Below the pieces are notes generated by a model that was given only the letters and a program-made list of their open reading frames with translations, was not told the DNA's origin and searched no databases. From positions 1-53,445 of the forward strand of contig JBAZPO010000020.1 in the NCBI GenBank assembly GCA_041648175.1: 53,445 bases of DNA. Reading direction: 5' to 3'. Shown one piece after another: positions 17,656 through 26,665 of the stretch; the stretch's first letter is position 1, and the number at the start of each line of letters is the position of its first letter. A program made the position numbers and the translations under genes. This stretch comes from Desulfobaccales bacterium (lineage in GTDB: Bacteria; Desulfobacterota; Desulfobaccia; Desulfobaccales; 0-14-0-80-60-11).

Positions 17656-18960
17656 TTAGACAAGGGTTTCCTTCCCCTTATAATTTGCCTCCATAAGTTC
17701 CAAAGCCACCTTCGCAGCCCGGGCCGACGCCCCCGGCCCCCCCAGACGCCTGATCACCGTAGCCAGTCCCCGGCGCACCGCAATCATGCACTCAGGGTCT
17801 TTAATGAGATTCAAGACCTCCCGGGCCAAATGCTCCGGGGTAAAATCATCCTGGATGAGTTCGGGAAAAATCCGCTCCCCCGCCAAAAGATTAGCCATGC
17901 CCACATGCTCCACCCGGATGAGCCGGCGGGCCACCGCAAAGGTGAGGGGCGAGACCCGATAGACAATGACCGTGGGCACCGCAGCCAGGGCCGCCTCCAC
18001 CGTGGCCGTGCCCGAGGCCACCACTGCCACCTGCGCCGCACCCATGGCCTGATAGGACTGACCGGCAATGATTTTGATGGTAGGGCCGGGGAAAGTTTTT
18101 ATATGTGGCGCCGGCGCCCCCGCCGGCGTTTGAACAGCCGAGGGCGGCTGTTCCACATGTTCTCCCCCCAAAAATTCCTCTACAACCCCCTCCACCAGTC
18201 CCGCCGGCGCGGTGGAGGCCAGGGGCAGGATAAACTGGGTTTGGGGGATAGCTTGGTGGATAAGGTGCGCGGCCTTAAGGATGATGGGCAGATGCCGCTC
18301 GATTTCGCCGGCCCGGCTGCCAGGCAAAAGCGCAATGGTAAGACGCTCCGGGTCCAAATTATGCGCGGCCAGGAAGGTCTTGCGGTCCGGCAGGGGCGGC
18401 AGGGTTTCTCTAAAGGGATGGCCCACGTACGAAACGGCCACGCCGCGCTCTTTGTAGAAATCGGCTTCAAAGGGAAAGATGACCACCATGCGGTCGGTAA
18501 GGCGCGCGATGGTCCGCACCCGGTAGGTGCGCCAGGCCCAGACCTGCGGGCTGATGTAATAGAGCACCGGCACTCGCCAATATTTTGCCAGGCGGGCCAC
18601 CCAAAAGTTGAAGTCGGGAAAATCCACCAGGATGGCCAAATCGGGGGGTTCGGTTTTCAGGGCCCGGCCGATGGCCGCCAGCCCTCGCCAGATCGACGGC
18701 AGGTGCTTCACCACTTCCAGGAGGCCCACCACGGCCAGCTCCGACGCGTGACACAGCAGGCGCACCCCCTGCCCTTCCAGCGCCTCCCCCCCTACCCCGA
18801 AAAACTCCGTCTGAGGCGCCGCTTCCCGGATGGCCGCCACCAGCCGGGCCGCATGGTCATCACCGGAGGCCTCGCCTGCGACGATAAGGATACGGGGGGG
18901 CTTGCTCCCCGGGGGAAAAGGCGAAGAGGGAAAAAGGGAAAAAGGGGAAGAATCTCTCAT
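17656..18960 (-). CDS. lpxB: Lipid-A-disaccharide synthase
   Basis: A 434-residue GT19 enzyme. It joins UDP-2,3-diacylglucosamine and lipid X to form the lipid A disaccharide at the inner membrane. Recognisable parts are ILIVAGEASGDDHAARLV, the VDFPDFNFWVARLAK segment, SPQVWAWR, LLPGSRAGEIERHLP and the UDP-sugar region VASGTATVEAAL. The conserved protein begins at about residue 23. Residues 2-22 (SPFSLFPSSPF-type) are encoded by a cctttttccc tract that is non-coding elsewhere nearby. ATG at 18960 is preferred over GTG at 18981. A loop at about residues 268-290 is longer than usual. Confidence 0.93.
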   Translation of the reverse strand: MRDSSPFSLFPSSPFPPGSKPPRILIVAGEASGDDHAARLVAAIREAAPQTEFFGVGGEALEGQGVRLLCHASELAVVGLLEVVKHLPSIWRGLAAIGRALKTEPPDLAILVDFPDFNFWVARLAKYWRVPVLYYISPQVWAWRTYRVRTIARLTDRMVVIFPFEADFYKERGVAVSYVGHPFRETLPPLPDRKTFLAAHNLDPERLTIALLPGSRAGEIERHLPIILKAAHLIHQAIPQTQFILPLASTAPAGLVEGVVEEFLGGEHVEQPPSAVQTPAGAPAPHIKTFPGPTIKIIAGQSYQAMGAAQVAVVASGTATVEAALAAVPTVIVYRVSPLTFAVARRLIRVEHVGMANLLAGERIFPELIQDDFTPEHLAREVLNLIKDPECMIAVRRGLATVIRRLGGPGASARAAKVALELMEANYKGKETLV

Positions 18961-18981
18961 AAGGTTATTTGGTGGAACCAC

Positions 18982-19212
18982 GACCTATGTGCATTCCAAG
19001 ATTAGTTTGGTGAAAATAAAGCTCCAAGCACAGCTTGGGAACCAGAATAAATAAATTTTAGATTTTTAAGTTTTCCTCCCTTTTCGCCCTTTCCCCTTTT
19101 TCCCTTTTACCCCTTAGTAGTCATAGGGCGGCCCGTGGCCGCCAGCTTTTGCAGCACCCAAAATCCCCATCAATTAATGAAATCTTTGCGGGAAATAATC
19201 TATTAACCCACA
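18982..19212. repeat. Repeat-rich gap between lpxB and DUF1566 gene
   Basis: Contains a caagcacagcttgggaacc unit (about 19023-19042), a ttttcgccctttcccctttt tract (19074-19112) and a partial tcatagggcggcccgtggcc element at 19121-19143. Confidence 0.55.
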
Positions 19213-19686
19213 TCATTTCCGGGAACGCACCGCCAACGCCAGTCTGCCGTAGCCGTAGTTCATGCTGTGCCAGCCCTCCAGGTTGTTGTAGAAGGCCAAT
19301 CCCCAGGCCGACCAGGCGTTGTTCAACTGCCCAGACCATACATAGGCCCCGGTAGTTTGAAATATGGGGTCCATATTGTTAGGGGACGCCCCTTTTTGAT
19401 AGATGGCTTTCAATTCCGGAACGGTGGGCAGACGCCAGCCGCCTCCGCCCACGGTGAGATTCTCCGTCCAAGCTTTGGCCTCATGCCAAGTGTTGTCGTG
19501 GTTGGGGCCTACATACCACTCAAGGCCGGTGACGCTGTCGCTGATAACGCCATTAGCAGCTTTGGTAAATCTCATGGGCTGGCCCTTGCCGTCCGCCACC
19601 TGGGCCTCCACGGAACTGCTCTGGCCGAAACCCCACACCACCAACAAAACCGAAACCATCATGCTCAAACGAAACCATCGTGCCAT
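19213..19686 (-). CDS. Exported DUF1566 (Lcl-like) domain protein
   Basis: A 157-residue protein with a signal peptide (residues 1-28, ending SVEA) and a single DUF1566 domain: VISDSVTGLEWYVGPNHDNTW, then GGGGWRLPTVPELKAIYQKG and LALAVRSRK at the end. DUF1566 folds as a C-type-lectin/formylglycine-like module and appears in surface proteins. No function is assigned. GGAGGG lies seven bases before ATG. It sits between lpxB and the Gfo/Idh gene, which otherwise would be neighbours. Confidence 0.8.
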   Translation of the reverse strand: MARWFRLSMMVSVLLVVWGFGQSSSVEAQVADGKGQPMRFTKAANGVISDSVTGLEWYVGPNHDNTWHEAKAWTENLTVGGGGWRLPTVPELKAIYQKGASPNNMDPIFQTTGAYVWSGQLNNAWSAWGLAFYNNLEGWHSMNYGYGRLALAVRSRK

Positions 19687-19755
19687 GTTTAACCCTCCAG
19701 TATTAATTGGGGGAAAAAATCATTACCTGGCCTATCCTCTCTCTTATGGCTTAAT

Positions 19756-19812
19756 ATAGGGCGGCCCATGGCCGCCGAAATTTGTCGGGAAGGCGTGCAC
19801 GGCACGCCCTAT
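19756..19812. repeat. ATAGGGCGGCCCATGGCCGCC ... GGCACGCCCTAT element
   Basis: A composite hairpin repeat like the one at 12587-12635: an inner GGCGGCCCATGGCCGCC palindrome, then CGTGCACGGCACG, enclosed by ATAGGGCG/CGCCCTAT ends. A partial copy is at 19122-19143. Confidence 0.7.
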
Positions 19813-19890
19813 GACTCTAATTTTTAAAGAGGTCTATTTGCTTCCCCCCCTTTTCGCCTTTTCGCCTTTTCTCCTTTTCCCCCCAGGTTT

Positions 19891-20835
19891 TTACCCCTTC
19901 GCTTTTTTCATGGCGGCGTTGATTTCCAACGCCAGGTCCAGGGCGGCCCGGCCGGCCTCGCCGGGGATGAGGGCCTCACCGCCGGTTTGGATAGCCTGGA
20001 CAAAGGCCACGATCTCTTTGAGCAGCACGTCTTCCTGGGAAAAGCGCCGGGTCTCCAGGGCCACTCCCGGCAGCGGCCCGATGGCGCCGTCCTTGCGGGA
20101 GGCCGCGGTGAGTTCCCGGTTCTCGAAGTCCACTGCCAGGTAGGCGTCAGGCTGGAAGAGACGGAACTTGCGCATGCTCTTGAAGGACATCCGGGATGCC
20201 GTGAGGTTGGCGATGCAGCCGTCGCCGAACTCCAGCCGGACGTTGGCCAGGTCCACGCGGTCGGTGAGGACCGAGATGCCCGCGGCCCGAATCTCGGTGA
20301 CCGGCGTTGGCACCAGGTTCAGGACATGGTCCAGGTCGTGGATCATCAAATCCAGAACCACGTCCACGTCGGTGCCCCGTTCCTTAAAAAACGACAGGCG
20401 GTGGCTCTCGATAAAGCGGGGGTGCCCGGATCGCCGTTTCAGTTCTTCCATGGCCGAGTTGAAGCGCTCCAGGTGCCCCACCATAAGGATAAGGCCTCGC
20501 TCCCGGGACAGGTGCACCAGTTCGTCGGCTTCGGCCACGGTCACGGTGATGGGTTTTTCCACCAGCACCTGGCAGCCGGCTAACAGCGCGTCCCGGACCA
20601 CCTCAAAATGCATCGACGTTGGGACCGCCACACTCACCGCCGCAACCTGGGGCAGGAGGTCATGGTAGTCAACAAAGTCCTGAGTATGCAGGGCGTGGGC
20701 GACTTTGCAGGCTTGGTCCCGGTTCAGGTCCGCCACTCCCACCAACTCCGTTTCCTCCAATGCAGCATACTTTTCCGCGTGGAAACGGCCCAAATAACCA
20801 ACGCCAATGACGCCAACTTTTACCGGTTCGATCAT
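19891..20835 (-). CDS. Gfo/Idh/MocA-family oxidoreductase
   Basis: A 314-residue NAD(P)-dependent oxidoreductase. The Rossmann start is VKVGVIGVGYLGRFHAEKYA. The EKPI motif (QVLVEKPITVTVAEAD, about residue 93) carries the family lysine, and LMIHDLDHVL follows. The family oxidises or reduces sugar-type substrates. In Desulfobacterota a member commonly sits between lpxA/lpxI and lpxB, so a role in lipid A or UDP-sugar precursor chemistry is plausible but inferred. lpxB lies about 0.9 kb downstream on the same strand. Confidence 0.88.
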   Translation of the reverse strand: MIEPVKVGVIGVGYLGRFHAEKYAALEETELVGVADLNRDQACKVAHALHTQDFVDYHDLLPQVAAVSVAVPTSMHFEVVRDALLAGCQVLVEKPITVTVAEADELVHLSRERGLILMVGHLERFNSAMEELKRRSGHPRFIESHRLSFFKERGTDVDVVLDLMIHDLDHVLNLVPTPVTEIRAAGISVLTDRVDLANVRLEFGDGCIANLTASRMSFKSMRKFRLFQPDAYLAVDFENRELTAASRKDGAIGPLPGVALETRRFSQEDVLLKEIVAFVQAIQTGGEALIPGEAGRAALDLALEINAAMKKAKG

Positions 20836-21046
20836 GAATTTTTACCGTTTTCGTCTTGAGAAACAAACCCATCGGTGGGGCGGGCCTCCGTGCCCACCAC
20901 CACAAATATTAAGAGAGTTTGTTATTACTGAGAATGTGAATATGTTACCCCGCCCTAAGATACGGCGGCCTCAAATGGCGCGCCGTTTTGCCCATGATAC
21001 CGGAAAAGGGTCTCACAAGGCAATGAAAACCGGGGGGAAATTCCGT

Positions 21047-21075
21047 TTGACAACTGCGCCTCGAAAAGTTAATAA
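21047..21075 (+). promoter_or_regulatory. Sigma-70 promoter of ilvE
   Basis: Consensus TTGACA at 21047-21052, a 17-bp spacer, and TAATAA at 21070-21075, giving a leader of about 25 bases before ATG at 21105. Confidence 0.7.
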
Positions 21076-21104
21076 TTTTTATTGAGGTTACGGAGGTAGG
21101 ATTA

Positions 21105-22022
21105 ATGGTGGAGAAGGCCAAATTTATCTGGTTCGACGGCAAGATGATCCCCTGGGATCAGGCCCAGGTTCACGTCCTCACCCATACTCTGCATTATGGG
21201 CTGGGAGTCTTTGAAGGCATTCGGGCTTATCAATGCGCTGATGGCCGCACCGCCATTTTTCGTCTGCCGGAGCACATCCGGCGCCTGTTCGATTCCGCCC
21301 ACGTCATGCTGATCAACATCCCCTTTAGCCAGGATGAGGTCAAGGCCGCGTGCTGCGAACTCCTGCGGGTCAACGCCCAAAAAGAGGCGTACATCCGCCC
21401 CCTGGTCTTCCTGGGGGAAGGCGTCATGGGGCTCAACCCCAAGGGTAGTCCCATCCAGGTGACGGTGATCAGTTGGGTCTGGGGGGCTTACCTGGGTGAT
21501 GAGGGCCTGCGTAAAGGCATACGGGTCAAGACGTCCTCATTCATCCGTCACCACGTCAACATCATGATGACTAAGACCAAAACCGTGGGGAACTACGTCA
21601 ATTCCATCATGGCCAAACAGGAGGCCATCCAGGCTGGCTGTGACGAAGCCTTGCTGTTGGATACGGCCGGCTACGTCTGTGAGGCCTCCGGGGAAAATAT
21701 TTTCATCGTCAAAGACGGCGTGCTCAAGACGCCGCCCTTGACCTCGATCCTGCCGGGCATAACCCGGGACTGCATTATCACTATAGCCAGGGACCTGGGT
21801 ATGGAAGTGAAGGAAGACCGGTTCTCCCGCGACGAGCTGTACCTGGCGGATGAGGCCTTCTTCACCGGGACTGCGGCCGAAGTCACCCCCATCCGGGAAG
21901 TGGACGGCCGGATCATCGGCCCGGGTCAGCCCGGCCCGGTTACCATGCAAATCCAGGATACCTATTTCGCGGCGGTCAAGGGCGCCAATTCCCGCTACGA
22001 GCGCTGGCTGACCTATATTTAA
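21105..22022 (+). CDS. ilvE: Branched-chain amino acid aminotransferase
   Basis: A 305-residue fold-type IV PLP transaminase that interconverts Val/Leu/Ile and their 2-oxo acids with glutamate. Diagnostic segments are HYGLGVFEGIRAY at about 31-43, KTVGNYVNSIMAKQEA containing the PLP lysine near 163, EASGENIFIVKDG and TSILPGITRD. AcGGAGGT is seven bases before ATG, and a good terminator follows. It stands alone as a transcription unit. Confidence 0.96.
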   Translation: MVEKAKFIWFDGKMIPWDQAQVHVLTHTLHYGLGVFEGIRAYQCADGRTAIFRLPEHIRRLFDSAHVMLINIPFSQDEVKAACCELLRVNAQKEAYIRPLVFLGEGVMGLNPKGSPIQVTVISWVWGAYLGDEGLRKGIRVKTSSFIRHHVNIMMTKTKTVGNYVNSIMAKQEAIQAGCDEALLLDTAGYVCEASGENIFIVKDGVLKTPPLTSILPGITRDCIITIARDLGMEVKEDRFSRDELYLADEAFFTGTAAEVTPIREVDGRIIGPGQPGPVTMQIQDTYFAAVKGANSRYERWLTYI

Positions 22023-22040
22023 TTTGTGTTGACATTGTAG

Positions 22041-22068
22041 GGGCGCACCTGTGTGTGCGCCCTTTTTT
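22041..22068 (+). terminator. Rho-independent terminator of ilvE
   Basis: GGGCGCAC at 22041-22048 pairs with GTGCGCCC at 22055-22062, followed by six T residues. The hairpin is also a copy of the tgtaggggcgnac..gtgtccgccc repeat, another copy of which lies at 51672-51700. Confidence 0.85.
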
Positions 22069-22070
22069 CC

Positions 22071-22130
22071 CTGGTTCCCAAGTTGCACTTGGGAACCCAT
22101 ATATCCCCCAAGCTGGGCTTGGGACCTTTT
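22071..22130. repeat. GGTTCCCAAG..CTTGGGAACC repeats
   Basis: Tandem short palindromes, ggttcccaagttgcacttgg and ccccaagctgggcttgggac, of the same family as 17410-17500 and 33787-33900. Confidence 0.65.
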
Positions 22131-22155
22131 ACTTCATACTAAATCGCCCCATCAA

Positions 22156-24003
22156 TCAGTCCTCCGGGTCCAGACTTACCATGAGAAAGGCATGTTGCGT
22201 CAAGGTTACCGAGACTTTCCCGTCTGAATGAAACACCGCGGGCAAGTCCGGGCCGGGACCGTGCCAGCGCGCCTCTCCCGACGCCAGGCGTTTTAGCCAG
22301 CGTCCGCAAGGCAAGGGGACCTCGACTGACCGAGCCGTGTCACCAAGATTGAAGATGGCGGCCACCTGCGCCTCGCGGCCAAAGCCGCGCACGACCAGGG
22401 TGCTCTCTCGCTCCAGGCACACCACTTCCAGGCGATCTTTACTTAATCCCGCGCCCGCCCGAGTTTCATTGCGAAGCTTTATCAATTCCTTGTAAAATTC
22501 ATACAGGATGCGATGCTTTCCCTGATGCCCCAGGCTGTGATTTAATCTGGCGCTCTGTTGGGTCGCTTCTTCCTGCGGGTCCGGTGGCTCATCCGACCCC
22601 TGTGCATACTCAAACTCTTCCCGACGCCCACGGCGGACCATTTCTACCAAATCCGGGTCAGAATGGCTGACGAAATAAGGAAACGGCGCGGTTTCCCCAT
22701 ATTCTTCACCCATGAACAAAAGGGGTATGAACGGCGATAGAAGCACCACGGCAGCAGCCAGCTTCAGCCCTTCGAAGGAGGCCAAGGCGCTGAGCCGATC
22801 GCCTTTCAGACGGTTTCCCACCTGATCGTGGTTCTGGGCGCAGACCACGAACCGGTGCGCGGCCAGGTCTTTGGAGCTATTCCCATGTCGACGACGGCGC
22901 GCCGGGGCATACGCGCCTGAATAGACAAACCCCTCGGCAAAGGCCTTGGCAAGATCCTGGAGACGTCCGAAATCTTTATAGTATCCGGTGCGCTCACCGG
23001 TAAGCAGCGTGTGGAGGGCATGATGGAAATCGTCGTTCCATTGGGCGTCCAATCCATAACCACCAAGCTCTGGAGAGCGCACGAGCCGGACGTCGTTTAA
23101 ATCACTCTCGGCAATGACATAGATCCGGCGATTAAGCCGCTCGGCCTGCTCGTGCACCGCAGAGGCCAATTCCTGCAGAATATGGAGTGCAGAAAAGTCG
23201 AAAATCCCGTGAACCGCATCGAGGCGCAAGGCATCGACGCGGAATTCCGTTACCCACCAGAGCGCATTTTCAATAAAGAATCGTCTGACTTCGTCGCTGT
23301 CAGGCCCATCATAATTGATGGCTATTCCCCATGGAGTGCGGTATCGGTCGGTGAAGTAGGGCCCAAAATCCTGGAGATAATTTCCTTCCGGCCCGAGATG
23401 GTTGTAAACCACGTCCAGAATCACCGCCAAGCCGCGCTGATGGCAGGCGTCAATCAGCCTTTTGAGTCCATCAGGACCTCCATAAGAATCTTGCACCGCA
23501 AAAGGGTAAACGCCATCATAACCCCAGTTGCGCTCCCCCGGGAATTGAGACACAGGCATGAGCTCAATTGCGGTTATGCCCAGATCCTTCAGTTCATCCA
23601 GGTGTGAGACGATGGCGTCAAAGGTGCCTTGAGCGGTAAAAGTCCCCACATGGAGTTCGTAAACCACATAATGGGAGAAAGGTATGCCGGACCAGTGCAG
23701 CTCTTCCCAAACAAAATTGGGGTCAATGACCTGGGACGGCCCATGGACGCCTTCGGGCTGGAATTTGGAGGCGGGATCAGGACGTTCCAGGTTGCTATCG
23801 AACCGATAAAAATATCGGGTTCCCGGGCTAATCCCCTGAACAACACCATAGTGGTAGCCCCGTCCGAATTTTTCCAGGGGCGCAATACGCTCTTCTGGAG
23901 AAACAATATGGACTTCCACCCGGCTAACCAAAGGGGCCCAGACAAGAAAGCCGCCCAGGCCTCCTCCCAGACAGGTAGCTCCCAACCCGCATTTAAAATT
24001 CAC
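22156..24003 (-). CDS. treZ: Malto-oligosyltrehalose trehalohydrolase
   Basis: A 615-residue GH13 enzyme that releases trehalose from maltooligosyl-trehalose in the cytoplasm. Residues 1-100 are the N-terminal CBM48-like domain (GGFLVWAPLVSRVEVHI). The barrel carries DVVYNHLGPEGNYL, FRVDALRLDAVHGI (nucleophile Asp), VIAESDLND (acid/base Glu) and CAQNHDQVGNR (third Asp). The C-terminal beta domain ends KVSVTLTQHAFLMVSL. Start GTG at 24003 follows GGAGG by nine bases. Its usual partner TreY is not in the window. Confidence 0.94.
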   Translation of the reverse strand: MNFKCGLGATCLGGGLGGFLVWAPLVSRVEVHIVSPEERIAPLEKFGRGYHYGVVQGISPGTRYFYRFDSNLERPDPASKFQPEGVHGPSQVIDPNFVWEELHWSGIPFSHYVVYELHVGTFTAQGTFDAIVSHLDELKDLGITAIELMPVSQFPGERNWGYDGVYPFAVQDSYGGPDGLKRLIDACHQRGLAVILDVVYNHLGPEGNYLQDFGPYFTDRYRTPWGIAINYDGPDSDEVRRFFIENALWWVTEFRVDALRLDAVHGIFDFSALHILQELASAVHEQAERLNRRIYVIAESDLNDVRLVRSPELGGYGLDAQWNDDFHHALHTLLTGERTGYYKDFGRLQDLAKAFAEGFVYSGAYAPARRRRHGNSSKDLAAHRFVVCAQNHDQVGNRLKGDRLSALASFEGLKLAAAVVLLSPFIPLLFMGEEYGETAPFPYFVSHSDPDLVEMVRRGRREEFEYAQGSDEPPDPQEEATQQSARLNHSLGHQGKHRILYEFYKELIKLRNETRAGAGLSKDRLEVVCLERESTLVVRGFGREAQVAAIFNLGDTARSVEVPLPCGRWLKRLASGEARWHGPGPDLPAVFHSDGKVSVTLTQHAFLMVSLDPED

Positions 24004-24126
24004 AGTTTATGCCCTCCCAAATCGGAGCGAGGCAACCATAGTGAGAAGCGTTATATTTCCCTGTCCTGCTCATGGAAAATAAGGCTCAAATCCACCATGT
24101 CAATTAAGACCTTTAGCCATACCGGA

Positions 24127-24160
24127 AACAAAAAAAGGCGGGCCGCCTGGCCCGCCTTTG
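24127..24160 (-). terminator. Terminator of the CBS-domain gene
   Basis: On the minus strand AAGGCGGGCC-aggc-GGCCCGCCTT is followed by a T-run (plus-strand A-run at 24130-24136). Confidence 0.85.
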
Positions 24161-24187
24161 CCATGTCTGCTCAAAAATCAGCTCTTC

Positions 24188-24598
24188 CTAATGACCGCAT
24201 TCTTTCACGTATTGCATGAGGATGTCAGTTTCGGTGATCAGCCCCACCAGCAGGTTATTCTCTACTACCGGCAGGCAGCCGATTTTTTCCTCCATCATAA
24301 TCTTGGTGGCTTCGCAGAGCTCCATATCCGCAGTAATGGTAATCACGCCGGTCACCATGACATCCTTGATATGCAACGTCTTCATCATTTCCCGAGTATC
24401 TTTAGAGGCATAACCCAAGGCCTGGGCTAAAGAGCTGCGGAACAGGTCCCGCTCCGAGACAATCCCCACCAACCGGGTGCCGTCCAAAACCGGGAGGTGG
24501 CGAATCCGCCCTAACCGCATGATATCATTGGCCAGGCTCAGTTCGTCGTTGACGTCCAGGGTAGCCACTTCTTTCACCATAACATCTTTGACTTTCAT
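24188..24598 (-). CDS. Tandem CBS-domain protein
   Basis: A 136-residue protein made of two CBS motifs (about 6-60, VKEVATLDVNDELSLANDIM and HLPVLDGTRLVGIVSERDLF; 78-132, VTGVITITADMELCEATKIM and CLPVVENNLLVGLITETDIL). Such Bateman modules bind adenine nucleotides and sense energy state, but nothing here identifies a partner. AAGGA is eight bases before ATG. It lies between treZ and the MetE-like gene, both on the same strand, with its own terminator. Confidence 0.92.
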   Translation of the reverse strand: MKVKDVMVKEVATLDVNDELSLANDIMRLGRIRHLPVLDGTRLVGIVSERDLFRSSLAQALGYASKDTREMMKTLHIKDVMVTGVITITADMELCEATKIMMEEKIGCLPVVENNLLVGLITETDILMQYVKECGH

Positions 24599-24680
24599 GT
24601 GTATGTCCTTCCCCGTAAGATGCCTATTATGAGGTTAAAAACTGCCGCATCCTAAATTCGTATCGCCAGGCGGGACTCCC

Positions 24681-25748
24681 CTACAGGGAAGCCAGCCACT
24701 CCTGGCCCCGGGTGCTCAATTCCGCCAGCGTGGTCAACACCCGGCGGGCGTCTGCTACGCTCATGTAGCCCGTGCCGCAGGCCGGAGTGAGCAGCGATTG
24801 GGAGAGAATGTCCTTGAGTCCCAGGTTAAGGTCCGCGGCCAGTCTGGTTGCCTGCTCCTTAAAGCGCTGCCACAGGGTGTCGGTGGTTTCCTTCTTAAAC
24901 TCTTCCGGATCGAGGGTGGGGACCAGGCCCCAGGCCAGCCAGCTCCCCCGGGCCAGGAAAGCCGATAGCGGTTGAGCATAGAGGCGCAGGCTCTCAAAAT
25001 AACCGTAAGAATCGAAGCTGACAATGTCCAGGGGAGCGGTAAGCAGCAGCGACCAGTCGGTGTTGCCGCAGCAGTGGGTCCCCAGAGTAACGGGGCCGGT
25101 GGCAGCATTCCGGGTCTCTTCCAGGGTTTGGGTCAGGATTTCCAGCACTTCTTCCCGGGATATGGGCAGGTAGGCGGAACCGAAACCCGTCAGTGAGGGT
25201 TCATCCAAAAAAACGATGGGCTCCTTCCCCAATTCTCTAAACTTCTCAGCCTGCCAGGCCGCCTTGCGGGCCAGACCGGCGCACACCGCCTGGGTCAGCT
25301 CCCGGTCATAGAGGATGGGTTTGCCTTCGCTGTCCTTGATGACCAAGGCGAAGGTCACCGGACCGGACAACTGGCCTTTGAGGACCGGGGCCGGGCATCC
25401 CTTTGCAGCCACCGCGTCCAAAAGCGCAAAAAAGCCCTGGGAATCCTGCTCGCTCAAGGCAAAGGGGCTGAGGTCCCCGGAGAGAATCGCCTCATAAAAC
25501 TGCGCCAGGGCTTCATCCCGGGGCACGGCCGGGTCCATCAAAACGGTCCGGTTTGCCACATCCAGCTTCAAGGCGGGCAGACCCCGGGCCGACTGGGCGG
25601 TCATGTCTTCGAGATAACCCAATTGGACCATTTGCGGCCAATAGGGTATCTGGGGCAAGGTTTCCAGAATCAAGGCCACGGTCTCCCGGGCGTCGGTGAA
25701 AGGCACCGAACCAATGCCGGTAGCGGCCAGGGGGGCGAGGCCGGACAT
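24681..25748 (-). CDS. MetE C-terminal-like (core-MetE/UROD fold) methyltransferase
   Basis: A 355-residue TIM-barrel protein of the cobalamin-independent methionine synthase C-terminal family, without the MetE N-terminal barrel. ATGIGSVPF at the start, FLDEPSLTGFG (about 180-190) and the zinc-type motif LGTHCCGNTDW (about 222-232) are visible. Short MetE-like proteins may use a methylated corrinoid protein instead of methyl-tetrahydrofolate, so methionine synthesis or another zinc-thiol methyl transfer is possible. The substrate cannot be read from the sequence. GGAGGA is three to eight bases before ATG. Confidence 0.75.
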   Translation of the reverse strand: MSGLAPLAATGIGSVPFTDARETVALILETLPQIPYWPQMVQLGYLEDMTAQSARGLPALKLDVANRTVLMDPAVPRDEALAQFYEAILSGDLSPFALSEQDSQGFFALLDAVAAKGCPAPVLKGQLSGPVTFALVIKDSEGKPILYDRELTQAVCAGLARKAAWQAEKFRELGKEPIVFLDEPSLTGFGSAYLPISREEVLEILTQTLEETRNAATGPVTLGTHCCGNTDWSLLLTAPLDIVSFDSYGYFESLRLYAQPLSAFLARGSWLAWGLVPTLDPEEFKKETTDTLWQRFKEQATRLAADLNLGLKDILSQSLLTPACGTGYMSVADARRVLTTLAELSTRGQEWLASL

Positions 25749-26076
25749 AGTCTCCTCCCGATTGTTTGCCTAAACCTATTATGTTTCCCGGACCTTGTCA
25801 ATAGCGTCCCATCGGCTCCTCGAAGCCATACCTGCACGTTAACCAAGACCTCCTCCTGTGCCCCCTTGGCCAACCGGGCGCAACACCAGGCATCGGCTTT
25901 CCTGGAAAGTGGGGACCAAGCGGCCCTCTATCTGCCTGAGATAGCCCTGGTCTCTGGACGATGCCACGCGGCCCCGGGTAATTTTTTTAACTTTAAATGC
26001 TGCTCTGGTAGCAATTTTGTTGCATCTGTGGAAATTTTCAGGCAATATCTTGCACAGAAGTCCTGTGGGGGGAAAC
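25749..26076. other. Divergent intergenic region upstream of ftsB
   Basis: Separates the leftward MetE-like gene from the rightward ftsB. No repeat family is present. Minus-strand frames encode short peptides without support (see rejected items). No clear promoter motif was found. Confidence 0.35.
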
Positions 26077-26550
26077 ATGACTTCACCGAGTGCGACGGTT
26101 GAGACCCAAAAAGTCGGGGGAGGCTATAAGCTCCTGGGGTGGATTGCATTGCCCCTGGGGGTGGTCTTGGTTCTGGTCCTGTTCAGCCATCGGGGTCTAT
26201 ACCAGATGTATAGCTTGGGGCATGAGCGGCAACGGTTAGAAAAGGAAAACGCCCGTCTAGCCGCTGAAAATGCCCGCCTGGCCCGCACCATCGACCGTCT
26301 GCAGCACGACCCGGTATTGATTCAGGACCTCATTCGCCAGGAACTCAATTTCGTCAAGAAAAACGAAATTATTTTCCAGTTCCCTCCGGAAAAACCAGCC
26401 GTGGCGCCGCTAGACCCGGCCAGCGGCAGCATTGATCCGGCGTCGACTCAGGTTCAGACTATTTCTGCCAGAAAAGTCGTGAAGTCTCAATGGGTTTCTC
26501 CACCGGCGGACGGTCCTAAGAACAAGCGCGCCAGCCGCCGACGGGAATGA
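26077..26550 (+). CDS. ftsB: FtsB/DivIC-family septum formation initiator
   Basis: A 157-residue bitopic membrane protein. A short cytoplasmic N-terminus is followed by a membrane helix at about 21-38 (ALPLGVVLVLVLFSHRG). A leucine-zipper coiled coil at about 45-80 (RQRLEKENARLAAENARLAR) leads into the DPVLIQDLIRQELNFVKKNE segment typical of FtsB/DivIC. It would bridge FtsL and FtsQ in the divisome. A 60-residue Pro/Ser-rich tail is extra relative to E. coli FtsB. ATG at 26077 is chosen because GGGGGG lies six bases before it and the topology begins there. efp follows on the same strand. Confidence 0.85.
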   Translation: MTSPSATVETQKVGGGYKLLGWIALPLGVVLVLVLFSHRGLYQMYSLGHERQRLEKENARLAAENARLARTIDRLQHDPVLIQDLIRQELNFVKKNEIIFQFPPEKPAVAPLDPASGSIDPASTQVQTISARKVVKSQWVSPPADGPKNKRASRRRE

Positions 26551-26665
26551 GCCCTCCCGGTAGCGAACCTCTGAAAATCTCGCAGAGCCCTTTTCGCCCC
26601 TGACGGCTCGGGGCCGGGCCGGTGCTCTCGGCAACTCATCTTAATAGACAAGGAAAGCTAGACGT

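Noticed and set aside
17830..19005. 391-codon frame antisense to lpxB
   Set aside because: It is a composition shadow of lpxB, with Arg/His/Gly-rich low-complexity content.
25670..26078. Minus-strand frames between the MetE-like gene and ftsB that might be joined by a frameshift (RQIEGRLVPTFQESRC..., then AKGAQEEVLVNVQVW)
   Set aside because: The second frame overlaps the real MetE-like N-terminus, and no family is recognisable; a pseudogene cannot be shown.
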